Source of the DNA: Chloroflexota bacterium
GTDB lineage: Bacteria; Chloroflexota; Anaerolineae; Promineifilales; Promineifilaceae
DNA: 33,112 bases
Reading direction: 5' to 3'
Assembly (NCBI GenBank): GCA_020628815.1
Contig: JAHDEN010000056.1
Location: 1 to 33,112, forward strand
Position numbers and translations under genes: made by a program
Shown: piece after piece, positions 15,984-24,653 of the stretch
Layout: each line of letters starts with the position of its first letter
How positions within the stretch are numbered: the stretch's first letter is position 1
Notes under the pieces: model-generated
What the model was told of the DNA's origin: nothing
The model's input: only the letters and a program-made list of their open reading frames with translations
Databases searched by the model: none

Positions 15984-17966
15984 TCACCCATTTTGTGCTA
16001 ACTCGACGTACTCTTTGCGAATCGCTTCAGAATCTGAAACTCCCAACTCTGCCAGCATCTGCCCGATCAAATCAGCTTTGCGAATCGCATCTGCATGTGA
16101 CCATGTTCTTGACTTGATTTCTAAAAACCAACCCTCAGTTTCAGGCTTTAACACTTGGTCTAAATTGATCGCAAAATCGTTCTCCTGATAGGTCACCCGC
16201 CAGCGACGGCGCTCCTTATTTACCTCAATCTCTTGATCGGGAGTGAAGTATTCTCTATAAAAGCGAAGGGATCGGGTAGCAGGAGCCATAAAGCGGGTCC
16301 GAGACAACATCACAGAATTTTGTAGCTCATCCAGCTGTGTAACACCCAACAGGGTCAAGCGTGACCGAGATGATTCCACTTGGTTATCTTCCCCCAGATA
16401 GTGATCTTCACGGAAACGCAGCCGGGCGGCGTCTGGATTCGCATCGTCAAACATAAAATAGGTATCAAACTGACGATAGCGCGTTTGCTTTGTAATCGTA
16501 AATGGCTCCCCTTTTAGCTTTTCGATGATGGGGTCTGCGGCCTGAAGTGGGATTTTGATTTGTGTTTCATAAGCTTCTTCTTGCTCAACCGCTTCAAGAA
16601 TAATCAGTTTGTTGTATGGGCTCGATTCACGACGCAAAACAAAAGCGTCGATCTCGGCCGCAACTTCGGCCGCTTTTGCCATTGCGGTTGGCTCATCAAT
16701 CGTTTGCAACGCACGATCTTGCAACAACCAGCGGCCGTGAATCATCACGTTCACCACATCTGTGCTTTTAGCCGCATAGACCAGCCGCGAATAGACGTTT
16801 TCAGGATTGTTTGAAAAGTGAGGCCAGTTGTGAACCCCATCCAGCCTGATGCTGATTAGATCGGCCAGCTTGCCGGGTTCAAGACTGCCGATTTTATCAG
16901 CCATGTGAACCGCCTTTGCCCCACCAATGGTTGCCAATTCTAACGCCTGTCGTGCGGGCAAATCTGTCGGATTATGACGCACAACCTTCGCCAGTAAAGC
17001 GGCCAAACGAACCTCTTCAAACATATCAAGATCGTTGTTGCTGGCCGGTCCATCCGTCCCGATCCCCACATTGCACCCCACCTCCAACATCTCTGGCACA
17101 GGAGCGATGCCGCTCGAAAGCTTCAGGTTGCTGGATGGGTTATGAGCGATCCCTGAACCGTGCTTTTTGAGTACGCGCATCTCTTGGCGGTTGATGTGGC
17201 AACAATGAGCCGCCAGCAGTTTTGTCTCTAAAATCCCATTTTGTTCGTTCCACAATACCGGTGTGGTGTCATTTTGCTCACGGCAATTTTCAACCTCTAA
17301 CAGGGTTTCAGAAATATGTGTATGAACGGGGACATCAAATTCAAGTGCCAGTTTGGCACAGGCTTGTAAAAGCTCTGGGGTTGCGGTGTACCATGCATGG
17401 GGAGACACGGCCGGTTGGATCAGTTCATGGCCGTTCCACTCTTCTAAAAACGCCCGGCAAAATTTGATCCCAGCCTCCCAAGAGGGTGAGTCTGGGGTTG
17501 GGAACATAAGGACCGTTTGCCCAAGCAAGGCACGCATGCCGATCTCGGCCGTTGTTTTGGCGACCGCAGGTTCGTGATAATACATATCAGCAAACGTTGT
17601 AATACCAGATCGGATCATTTCGGCACACGCCAGCTGAGTGCCTAAACTAACAAATTCTGGGGTTACAAATTCACGCTCAAGCGGCATAAGGTAGCCGAGC
17701 CAAACGTCTAAACGCAAATCGTCGTTTAAGCCGCGCAAAAGGGTCATGGCCGCATGTGTATGTGCATTGACCATACCCGGCATCACAATTTGATCGCGGC
17801 AGTCTGCAGTCTCGACCGCGCTATATTTAGCCTGCATCTCGGCCGCTGGGCCAAGGTCCAAAATCTCAGCACCATCCACCACTACAATCCCATCCTGAAT
17901 TAAATCAAAGGATGCGTTCATTGTGATCACGGTCCCCGCATGAATAAATCTATCGACTTGTTTCAT
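15984..17966 (-). CDS. Amidohydrolase (MtaD-like deaminase) fused to a CYTH domain
   Basis: A 660-residue fusion. Residues 1-440 are a metal-dependent amidohydrolase of the SAH/MTA/chlorohydrolase type: His69 and His71 (NAHTH), His215/His217 (HTHISE), His254 (AAHCCH) and Asp305 (GTDGPASNN), all zinc-site or catalytic positions. Such enzymes deaminate S-adenosylhomocysteine, methylthioadenosine or related amines. Residues about 462-655 look like a CYTH (triphosphate tunnel) domain. The opening is E467-T-Q469-I-K471, so one Glu of E-x-E-x-K is replaced by Gln. Then come 'QFDTYFMF', 'ARLRFRED', 'WRVTYQENDFAINLDQV' and 'GWFLEIKSRTWS' (Glu616, Lys618). CYTH enzymes hydrolyse or cyclise nucleoside or thiamine triphosphates, or inorganic triphosphate. 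The start at 17966 has GAGAGG closely upstream. It lies 92 bases past the small gene below it in the unit. Confidence 0.85.
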   Translation of the reverse strand: MKQVDRFIHAGTVITMNASFDLIQDGIVVVDGAEILDLGPAAEMQAKYSAVETADCRDQIVMPGMVNAHTHAAMTLLRGLNDDLRLDVWLGYLMPLEREFVTPEFVSLGTQLACAEMIRSGITTFADMYYHEPAVAKTTAEIGMRALLGQTVLMFPTPDSPSWEAGIKFCRAFLEEWNGHELIQPAVSPHAWYTATPELLQACAKLALEFDVPVHTHISETLLEVENCREQNDTTPVLWNEQNGILETKLLAAHCCHINRQEMRVLKKHGSGIAHNPSSNLKLSSGIAPVPEMLEVGCNVGIGTDGPASNNDLDMFEEVRLAALLAKVVRHNPTDLPARQALELATIGGAKAVHMADKIGSLEPGKLADLISIRLDGVHNWPHFSNNPENVYSRLVYAAKSTDVVNVMIHGRWLLQDRALQTIDEPTAMAKAAEVAAEIDAFVLRRESSPYNKLIILEAVEQEEAYETQIKIPLQAADPIIEKLKGEPFTITKQTRYRQFDTYFMFDDANPDAARLRFREDHYLGEDNQVESSRSRLTLLGVTQLDELQNSVMLSRTRFMAPATRSLRFYREYFTPDQEIEVNKERRRWRVTYQENDFAINLDQVLKPETEGWFLEIKSRTWSHADAIRKADLIGQMLAELGVSDSEAIRKEYVELAQNG

Positions 17967-18058
17967 TGATCCTCTCTTTTTTCGGTAGCAAAAAACGGTT
18001 TACAAAAGTACTCCCAAGCTGCAGGCTCCCTATCATTATTATTTGACCGTTAGCAGAC

Positions 18059-18433
18059 CTATTCAGCGGCCGGTTCGTCTGCATCAGGCGCGTCTTCTTC
18101 AGGTTCAGGTTCAGGTTCGGCCGGTTTGTTGCGTTCAGCCATCGCCCTTTCATACTCTTCGGCCGAGATCAATTCTCCCCCATCCAAATCAGACGAGGTC
18201 ACATTGTAACTCCCATCAAAGCGAATCTCAGCTTGGATACGGCTAAAATAACGACTGTCTACAATCGTTTTATGCCACACATATCCACCACCATCGTTAT
18301 TTAGATCATGGGTAGGATTAATCCTAACTTTTGTAACAGCGTCTGCGGCCCGTTTGCTGCGAAAATGCAGATAAATTCCATTATCTTGATATGCTTGCTT
18401 TCCCCCGCCAAATAATCTCTTTAAAAATCCCAT
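18059..18433 (-). CDS. Small hypothetical protein with acidic tail
   Basis: A 124-residue protein with no family I recognise. It opens with a basic 'MGFLKRLFGGGKQ', which could be a membrane-associated or short amphipathic start. A compact domain of about 75 residues follows, with 'NGIYLHFRSKRAADAVTKVRINPTHDLN' (abbreviated) and 'YVWHKTIVDSRYFSRIQAEIRFDGSY'. The tail from about 95 is Glu/Pro/Ala-rich ('PEPEPEED'), encoded by a short repetitive run. GAGGAG precedes the ATG by 11 bases. The upstream glycosyltransferase ends six bases before it, so the two are almost certainly co-transcribed. Function unknown. Confidence 0.65.
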   Translation of the reverse strand: MGFLKRLFGGGKQAYQDNGIYLHFRSKRAADAVTKVRINPTHDLNNDGGGYVWHKTIVDSRYFSRIQAEIRFDGSYNVTSSDLDGGELISAEEYERAMAERNKPAEPEPEPEEDAPDADEPAAE

Positions 18434-18439
18434 TCCGAA

Positions 18440-19636
18440 TTATACTCCTCTAGGCTCAGACTTAATCATCTCGAATAGCTTTTCATATTTCTGAACTATT
18501 TTATCCCACACATAATTGTCTAAAACAAACTGGCGGCCGTTTTCCCCCAATCTGCTCTGCAACTCTTTATCTTGGGTGATGGTTTCCACCATGCGGCTAA
18601 ACTCATCAAAGGTTCGATAATACATGCCCCCCTGACTCCGTTGTGTTTGTTCCACCGTTACGCTGCATTCCGCGTTGACCATAACCGGGGTTTTGACCAA
18701 CCATGCCTCCAAAATAATAATCGACAAGCTCTCCCATTTTGACGGCAAAATCAATATTTCGGCCGCAGCCAGCCCATCAAATTTATCTTGCTCGGTCACA
18801 AAACCGGTTGTGATAATGTCCGGCCGATCAGGAACCGGAGAATTTCCACGCCCCATTAGCACCAGCGACAGCTCACTCGGATGGGTGTCTTTGTACCGAA
18901 TAAAGTCTTGAATAAGCTGATCAACCCCTTTTTCCGCAACAAGCCGTCCCAAATAGGTAATAAACGGCCCCTGCACCCCAAACTTCTCACGAAATCGTTC
19001 GGCCGAATAATCTTCCGGTTCATCTACACCCATCGCCACAATGTCTGATGGGATATGCCAATTACCGGTGAGCCGTTCAACAAATTTGCGCTCGGCCGTC
19101 ACGTTATAGGCGATGGCGCGTGGCTGGCTAAACAACAGTCTAAAGATGGGTAGTTGCAGATGTCGTTGCTCGTGTGCTTCGGGGACCAAAATCGCTTTGT
19201 GTTTGACCAGCGGCATCCCGAACACCGCATGAGCATATTCGTATGTAAAAAAGATAAAGAAATCAAATTCCGGCTCGGCCCGCTCAATCCGTTTGAACAG
19301 CTGTGGGCTGGCTGGCCCCACGCGCCACATCCAATTATATTGCAGATCAAGCGCATAGCTTTTTTGAAACAGCTCATGTTCGGTGATTGTGTTGGGCAAT
19401 TCTCGTTCTTGTACAACCGGAAACCGAGTAACTCGCACCCCATTAATGCGGCTAGTCCCGGCCGGAAATTCGTTTTTCCAACTTAAATAATCCCGAGCAC
19501 ATGTTGTGAAAACATCTACATCTGCAATAGACAGCAAATGTTCTGCAATCGAGCGAGCATGCATCTCAGCCCCGCCACTCACATCTTCCCCATATCTTTG
19601 AACCACAATAGCGACTCGATAACGTTTTTTGGTCAA
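18440..19636 (-). CDS. Family 4 glycosyltransferase (GT-B)
   Basis: A 398-residue cytoplasmic enzyme of the GT1/GT4 superfamily that transfers a sugar from a nucleotide donor. The N-terminal Rossmann half opens 'RVAIVVQRYGEDVSGGAEMHARSIAEHL', with the acceptor-side GGAE loop. The C-terminal donor half has 'TYLGRLVAEKGVDQLI' and the conserved 'ILPSKWESLSIIILEAW' (E-x-x-x-x-x-x-x-E). The acceptor is not predictable. The start appears to be TTG at 19636: no ATG lies close upstream in frame, and the frame is closed a few codons upstream. AGGA about 12 bases upstream is a weak ribosome site. It is the first gene of a minus-strand unit with the small hypothetical protein and perhaps the deaminase-CYTH gene. 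Confidence 0.87.
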   Translation of the reverse strand: MTKKRYRVAIVVQRYGEDVSGGAEMHARSIAEHLLSIADVDVFTTCARDYLSWKNEFPAGTSRINGVRVTRFPVVQERELPNTITEHELFQKSYALDLQYNWMWRVGPASPQLFKRIERAEPEFDFFIFFTYEYAHAVFGMPLVKHKAILVPEAHEQRHLQLPIFRLLFSQPRAIAYNVTAERKFVERLTGNWHIPSDIVAMGVDEPEDYSAERFREKFGVQGPFITYLGRLVAEKGVDQLIQDFIRYKDTHPSELSLVLMGRGNSPVPDRPDIITTGFVTEQDKFDGLAAAEILILPSKWESLSIIILEAWLVKTPVMVNAECSVTVEQTQRSQGGMYYRTFDEFSRMVETITQDKELQSRLGENGRQFVLDNYVWDKIVQKYEKLFEMIKSEPRGV

Positions 19637-20334
19637 ATTAAATACAATCCTGATCCTAAGGAACGTGATTTAAGTTAATGTCCCAACTAAAAAGCGGTTC
19701 CTGCCCAACTGAAGGTTAAATCACAGGAAATCAATTTGCAGATGGGATAATTATTTAAACTTCAGTCCTAAATGGTTAATAACCCTATCATCCTAGAAAA
19801 ATCAAATAAAAATCTTTTGAAGTTGACGAGCTTGCCAGTATCATAACGGTGTAACTCTTTTGAATCTACTTTCTCTAAAATTAGGTTCAATGCAAAGGAA
19901 AATGATTAAACCGGATTATCGGTACCAAATTATTAACCCTTCACGAAAGATTTGCACCAAGTTAGTCAACCCACAGACTACAATAGGTCGTTAATGAACA
20001 GACAATAAATAACTGTCCCAAAACAGCTTCTGTTCTGACCCAGCTAAATATTAATTCTGGGACAACCGTATAATATTTAGCCCTAACCATAAAATTTTGT
20101 TGTAAATCATCCCCACCAACGATTTAAACTGAATTTGTTTTTTCGCAAAACTGTTGCTTGCGCACTAAAAATTGGTTTAGGATGTCCTTCTAACAGTCAC
20201 TATTTTGCACTTTTTATAACCCACGTGGATCATAAATCAGCTGAAAATCGGCCATGAAAAGGTTGATCTTCATGATTTGATTTTATAGTTTACAAAAAGC
20301 TATTCTGAATGACCCACATCACACCATACTTATC
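19637..20334. other. Long AT-rich gap upstream of 2-oxoglutarate dehydrogenase
   Basis: A 698-base region between divergent genes with no credible gene. It is clearly richer in A/T than its neighbours and has almost no CGGCCG. It holds a plausible -10 TATAAT at 20069-20074. Just upstream are an inverted repeat GTCCCA (20015-20020)/TGGGAC (20058-20063), a hairpin AACAG-CTT-CTGTT (20022-20034) and CCCAG/CTGGG (20039-20043, 20057-20061). The following 260 bases before odhA would be a long leader. Further on are CACGTG at 20222 and CATGAA/TTCATG arms near 20255-20275. It is probably regulatory. No riboswitch class is recognised. Confidence 0.4.
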
Positions 20335-23193
20335 ATGGATAACATAAAAGATTTTTACGGCCCAAATGCTGGTTGGCTTTGGGACCAATACGAAAAATAT
20401 AAAGCAGACCCCAGCTCAGTTGCAGAGAGCACGCGTGAACTTTTCTCTAAATGGACCCCGGCCGAGGTTGGATCAAACGGATCAGCCCCGATTTATTCAA
20501 ATGGGTCGGCCCCTGTACAAGCCTTAGCCAACGGCATTTTGGACGACCAACTTCACTTAGCCATGGGGGTGGCGAACTATGCACAAGCGATTCGTGAATA
20601 CGGCCATTTAGGCGCACAGTCAAATCCCCTGTATCCACCCCCAAACGATCCCTCTTTAGACCCAACTTATCACGGTTTATCTGAATCGATCCTTGAATCC
20701 TTACCGGCAACTCTAGTCCGTGGCCCTATTGGAGAACGTACGGGGAATGCGGCCGAGGCGATTCAAGAGCTAAAAAATATTTACACCAGCGGTATCGGCT
20801 ATGACTATGACCATCTTACAGATCCGATGGAGCGTGGCTGGCTACGGGCTGCGGCCGAAACCCAACAGTTCCGCCCCCGCTTCGATTCAACCGGAGAAAA
20901 TGCGATCAACTTGCTCAAGCGGCTGATTAAGGTCGAAGGGTTTGAGCAATTTCTGCACAAAACATTTGTCGGCAAAAAGCGCTTTTCGATCGAAGGCTTG
21001 GACATCATGGTCCCTGTCCTTGATGAAATCATCCGCGTTTCTTTAAATTACAACATTTCTGAAATTATTATCGGCATGGCTCACCGGGGCCGTTTGAACG
21101 TTTTGGCCCATGTGCTCAACAAAGATTACAAAGAGATCTTCCGTGAGTTCAAAGAGCCCTTGGCAGATGCCAACACGGCCGCCAGCGGCTATTTGGGCAG
21201 CACGGGTGACGTAAAATATCACAAAGGGGCTGATCGGTTGATCGGGGACATGCGGGTTAAAATCGCACCTAACCCCAGCCATTTAGAACATGTAAACCCG
21301 ATTGTTGAGGGGATGGCTCGCGCAGCCGCCACCGAAACTGACAAGCCCGGCCGGCCGGTGTTTGATCACCACGCCACCTTACCCATTCAAATTCATGGGG
21401 ATGCGGCGTTTTCGGGCCAGGGCATCGTGGCCGAAACCCTCAACTTTTCAGACCTATTGGGGTATGAGAATGGTGGAACGGTTCACATTATCGCCAACAA
21501 CCAGATCGGATTTACAACCAATCCGGTAGACTCTCGCAGTACGCGCTACTCAAGTGACTTGGCCAAAGGGTTCAAAATCCCGATTGTGCATGTGAATGCC
21601 AACGATCCAATCGCCTGTTTAGAAGTAGCCTGTTTGGCGGCCGAATATCGGAACAACTTCAACAAAGACTTTTTAATCGACCTAATCGGCTATCGTCGTC
21701 ATGGTCACAACGAAGGAGATGAGCCACGCTTTACCCAACCAAAAATGTATGAAGGTGTTGATCAATTGCCCCCCGTGCGCAAGTTCTGGGAAGCAACGCT
21801 GATTGAACGGAACATTTTGACGGCCGATCAAAGCGAAGAGCTGTGGCAAGAAAACTTTGCCAAGCTTCAGGCTGAGTTTGATAAAGTTGACCTCGAAAAA
21901 CCAAGTCCCGATGCGGATGATGAAATTCATCACATCGAAGCTGGCATTGCGGGCAAGACTGAAACAAAAGTGGCTGAATCTCGCTTGCGCCAATTGCACA
22001 AGGCGCTAACCGACCTGCCAGAATCATTTACCCCACACCCCCGCATGGTGCGGGTCATCAAACGGCGTCAAAATGCGCTCAAAGACCCCAGTGCCAAAAC
22101 GGTTGATTGGGGCTTGGCCGAGAATCTGGCGTTTTCAACCATTTTGTCTGATGGCATCCCGATCCGTCTAACGGGCGAGGATGTGAAACGTGGGACGTTC
22201 AGCCATCGCCACGCGGTTTATTTTGATGCCAAAACGGGTGATGAATATGCGCCGCTTGAAACATTGCCACAAGCTGAAGCCTCGTTCGAGATTCACAACT
22301 CCCCTCTAACCGAAAATGCGATGATCGGATTTGAGTTTGGCTACAACATTGAAAAGCCCGGCTGCTTGGTGATTTGGGAAGCGCAGTTTGGTGACTTTGT
22401 AAACGGCGCACAGGCGATCTTAGATGAGTATGTCAGCTCCGGCCGAGCCAAATGGAACATGGCTCCGTCACTGGTTCTGCTCCTACCACACGGCTACGAA
22501 GGCTCCGGCCCTGATCATTCATCGGCCCGCCTTGAACGCTTTTTGCAAATGACGGCCGAGAAAAATATGCGCATCGTCAACTGCACCACGGCGGCTCAGT
22601 ATTATCATCTGATCCGCCGCCAAGCGCTTTTGCTAGAAAAAGATCCGTTGCCGCTCATCGTCATGTCGCCAAAGAGCTTGTTACGCCATCCAAGCGCAGG
22701 ATCTTCATTGGATGAGATCGCCAACGGCCGATTTGAGCCGGTAATCGATGATCCAGACATCGATCCAAAGAAAGTCAAACGACTCATCTTGTGTAGTGGC
22801 AAAGTCTATATCGATCTTGTCTCAAGCGACTTACGTCAACAGACCGACAACGTGGCTATCGCCCGCATCGAGCAGCTTTACCCCTATCCGAAAAAACAAA
22901 TATTGGCCCTGTATGATCGGTATCCAAACTTAGAGCAACTGGTATGGTTGCAAGAAGAACCGCGCAACATGGGTGCGTGGCGCTTTATGCAACCCCGCTT
23001 AGCAGATAATTTGCCGCCAATGGCAGGCCGCAAAACGAAAAAAGTTGATTTCCACTACATCGGCCGTCGCCGGTATGCAGCCCCAGCAGAAGGGTTTTCG
23101 ACTTGGCACAAAGTAACCCAGAATCAAATTGTGGAACAAGCATTTGATCTTGATTATGTTGACCAAGTTTTGCAGGAAAAACGAAAGGTTTAA
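20335..23193 (+). CDS. sucA: 2-oxoglutarate dehydrogenase E1 component
   Basis: A 952-residue ThDP-dependent E1 subunit, the usual size for SucA/OdhA. It decarboxylates 2-oxoglutarate and transfers the succinyl group to lipoyl-E2 in the TCA cycle. Family landmarks are the N-terminal helix 'DFYGPNAGWLWDQYEKY', the active-site 'GMAHRGRLNVLAHVLNK', 'HGDAAFSGQGIVAETLNFS', 'IANNQIGFTTNP' (ThDP region), 'YRRHGHNEGDEPRFTQPKMY', and the C-terminal half with 'LLPHGYEGSGPDHSSARLERFL' (abbreviated). It retains the SucA N-terminal extension that binds E2. The E2 gene follows after 57 bases. No clear Shine-Dalgarno precedes the ATG. A succinyl-transfer function, and not a decarboxylase-only KgdA fusion, is indicated because E2 is a separate gene. 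Confidence 0.95.
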   Translation: MDNIKDFYGPNAGWLWDQYEKYKADPSSVAESTRELFSKWTPAEVGSNGSAPIYSNGSAPVQALANGILDDQLHLAMGVANYAQAIREYGHLGAQSNPLYPPPNDPSLDPTYHGLSESILESLPATLVRGPIGERTGNAAEAIQELKNIYTSGIGYDYDHLTDPMERGWLRAAAETQQFRPRFDSTGENAINLLKRLIKVEGFEQFLHKTFVGKKRFSIEGLDIMVPVLDEIIRVSLNYNISEIIIGMAHRGRLNVLAHVLNKDYKEIFREFKEPLADANTAASGYLGSTGDVKYHKGADRLIGDMRVKIAPNPSHLEHVNPIVEGMARAAATETDKPGRPVFDHHATLPIQIHGDAAFSGQGIVAETLNFSDLLGYENGGTVHIIANNQIGFTTNPVDSRSTRYSSDLAKGFKIPIVHVNANDPIACLEVACLAAEYRNNFNKDFLIDLIGYRRHGHNEGDEPRFTQPKMYEGVDQLPPVRKFWEATLIERNILTADQSEELWQENFAKLQAEFDKVDLEKPSPDADDEIHHIEAGIAGKTETKVAESRLRQLHKALTDLPESFTPHPRMVRVIKRRQNALKDPSAKTVDWGLAENLAFSTILSDGIPIRLTGEDVKRGTFSHRHAVYFDAKTGDEYAPLETLPQAEASFEIHNSPLTENAMIGFEFGYNIEKPGCLVIWEAQFGDFVNGAQAILDEYVSSGRAKWNMAPSLVLLLPHGYEGSGPDHSSARLERFLQMTAEKNMRIVNCTTAAQYYHLIRRQALLLEKDPLPLIVMSPKSLLRHPSAGSSLDEIANGRFEPVIDDPDIDPKKVKRLILCSGKVYIDLVSSDLRQQTDNVAIARIEQLYPYPKKQILALYDRYPNLEQLVWLQEEPRNMGAWRFMQPRLADNLPPMAGRKTKKVDFHYIGRRRYAAPAEGFSTWHKVTQNQIVEQAFDLDYVDQVLQEKRKV

Positions 23194-23250
23194 CTTTTCT
23201 CCCCACCAATCTTAAATAAATTTACGACCGTAACAGACCGGAGTATCCGT

Positions 23251-24519
23251 ATGACAACCGAAGTAAGAGTCCCAGAATTGGGTGAATCAGTAATCGAAGC
23301 CACGATCTCTACGTGGATGGTAAAAGTAGGAGATGCAGTTAATGCAGGCGATGTGTTGGTTGAATTAGAAACCGACAAAGTAAGCCTTGAAGTTGAAGCC
23401 CCTGTAGCTGGCGTGATCGCTAATTTAGCGGCCGAAGAAGGAGCCGATGTCACGATTGGAGACATCATTGCTGAAATTAGCGGTGATGGCACTGCTCCGG
23501 CCGCGGCCCCTGCTGCCCCTGCGGCAGAGCCAACCCCAACGCCAACTCCGGCCGCCCCAGCACCAGTAGCCACCCCTGCCCCGGCTGCACCAAGCAGTGC
23601 GGGTGCCAATGCAACGCCGGTAGCGGCCCGCATGGCCCAGGCAGAAGGTGTAGCCCTAGAATCTGTGTCAGGCACCGGCGCAGGTGGCAAAGTCACCAAA
23701 CAAGATGTAGCAGCCCACTTGCAAGGGGGCTCAGCTCCGGCCGCGGCACCAGCGCCAACCCCAGCACCGGCCGCCCCTGCACCCGCATCGGCCCCGGTCA
23801 TGAAACTATTTGCAGATGATCGTGGGGAAGAGCGAGTCAAAATGTCTCGTCGTCGTCGGACTATTGCCAAACGCTTGGTTGAGGTACAACAGACGGCCGC
23901 AATGCTCACCACCTTCAACGAGATTGATATGGGCAACGTCATGGATCTGCGCAAAGAGCGGAAGGCCGCCTTTGAGGAGCGGACCGGTACCCGCCTTGGC
24001 TTCATGTCTTTCTTTGTGAAAGCTTGTGTGGCCGCACTTAAAAAGTTCCCGCGCATCAATGCTGAAATTGATGGGGACGAGATGGTGCTCAAAAATTACT
24101 ATGATATCGGTATCGCAGTAGGTGCAGAAGAAGGATTGGTTGTGCCCGTAGTACGCAACTGTGACAAACTTAGCTTCGCAGGTATCGAGTCTGAAATTCG
24201 GTCTCTGGGCAAACGGGCTCGTGATAACGATCTAGCGATTGAAGACATGGTCGGCGGTACATTTACGATTACCAATGGTGGTGTATTTGGCTCGCTTTTA
24301 AGTACGCCGATTCTAAACGCACCGCAGGTTGGCATTTTGGGGATGCACGCCATCAACGAAAAACCGGTTGTGGTTGACGGTGAAATTGTCATCCGGCCGA
24401 TTATGATGGTGGCGCTCAGCTACGATCACCGCATTGTGGACGGTGCCGAAGCGGTTCGGTTCCTCTACTTGGTAAAAGAGCTAATCGAAGATCCAGAATT
24501 GTTGCTACTTGAAGGCTAA
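23251..24519 (+). CDS. sucB: Dihydrolipoyl succinyltransferase (E2)
   Basis: A 422-residue E2 subunit that accepts the succinyl group from E1 and passes it to CoA. Residues 1-78 are a lipoyl domain with the modified lysine in 'ELETDKVSLEVEAP' (Lys44). Ala/Pro-rich hinges flank a peripheral subunit-binding domain ('ATPVAARMAQAEGVALESVSGTGAGGKVTKQDV', abbreviated). The catalytic domain has 'RRRRTIAKRLVEVQQTAAMLTTFNEID' (abbreviated) and the active site 'SYDHRIVDGAEAVRF' (His and Asp of H-x-x-x-D-G). The single lipoyl domain and 'SYDHR' support SucB over a pyruvate E2, and adjacency to SucA makes it firm. GGAG lies seven bases before the ATG. The E3 gene is not in this window. Confidence 0.95.
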   Translation: MTTEVRVPELGESVIEATISTWMVKVGDAVNAGDVLVELETDKVSLEVEAPVAGVIANLAAEEGADVTIGDIIAEISGDGTAPAAAPAAPAAEPTPTPTPAAPAPVATPAPAAPSSAGANATPVAARMAQAEGVALESVSGTGAGGKVTKQDVAAHLQGGSAPAAAPAPTPAPAAPAPASAPVMKLFADDRGEERVKMSRRRRTIAKRLVEVQQTAAMLTTFNEIDMGNVMDLRKERKAAFEERTGTRLGFMSFFVKACVAALKKFPRINAEIDGDEMVLKNYYDIGIAVGAEEGLVVPVVRNCDKLSFAGIESEIRSLGKRARDNDLAIEDMVGGTFTITNGGVFGSLLSTPILNAPQVGILGMHAINEKPVVVDGEIVIRPIMMVALSYDHRIVDGAEAVRFLYLVKELIEDPELLLLEG

Positions 24520-24602
24520 TTTCCAAAGATCAGCCGATTAGCTGGAATTGAACGATTGCACAACTTTCGTTCCACATTCCATCAATCCAAGATAAACTAA
24601 GG

Positions 24603-24634
24603 GGCGCAGAAATTTAGGTTTCTGCGCCTTTTTT
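24603..24634 (+). terminator. Intrinsic terminator of the sucAB operon
   Basis: GGCGCAGAAA (24603-24612) and TTTCTGCGCC (24619-24628) form a perfect 10-bp stem with a 6-base loop, followed by six more T (24629-24634). It lies 83 bases after the sucB stop. Confidence 0.92.
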
Positions 24635-24653
24635 GTATTTAGCCCACAAAAAT

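Noticed and set aside
18439..18444. TATAAT before the small hypothetical gene
   Set aside because: It is formed by the end codons of the glycosyltransferase (GTA TAA) plus TTC, and GAGGAG already provides a ribosome site; spacing to the ATG is only five bases.
23190..24092. 300-residue minus-strand frame opposite sucB
   Set aside because: It is the antisense of the Ala/Pro-rich hinges and lipoyl domain, low in complexity, with no ribosome site or recognisable domain.
24633..24653. TTG start for the epimerase
   Set aside because: These codons lie in the terminator tail, and the NAD-binding motif begins right after the ATG at 24654.
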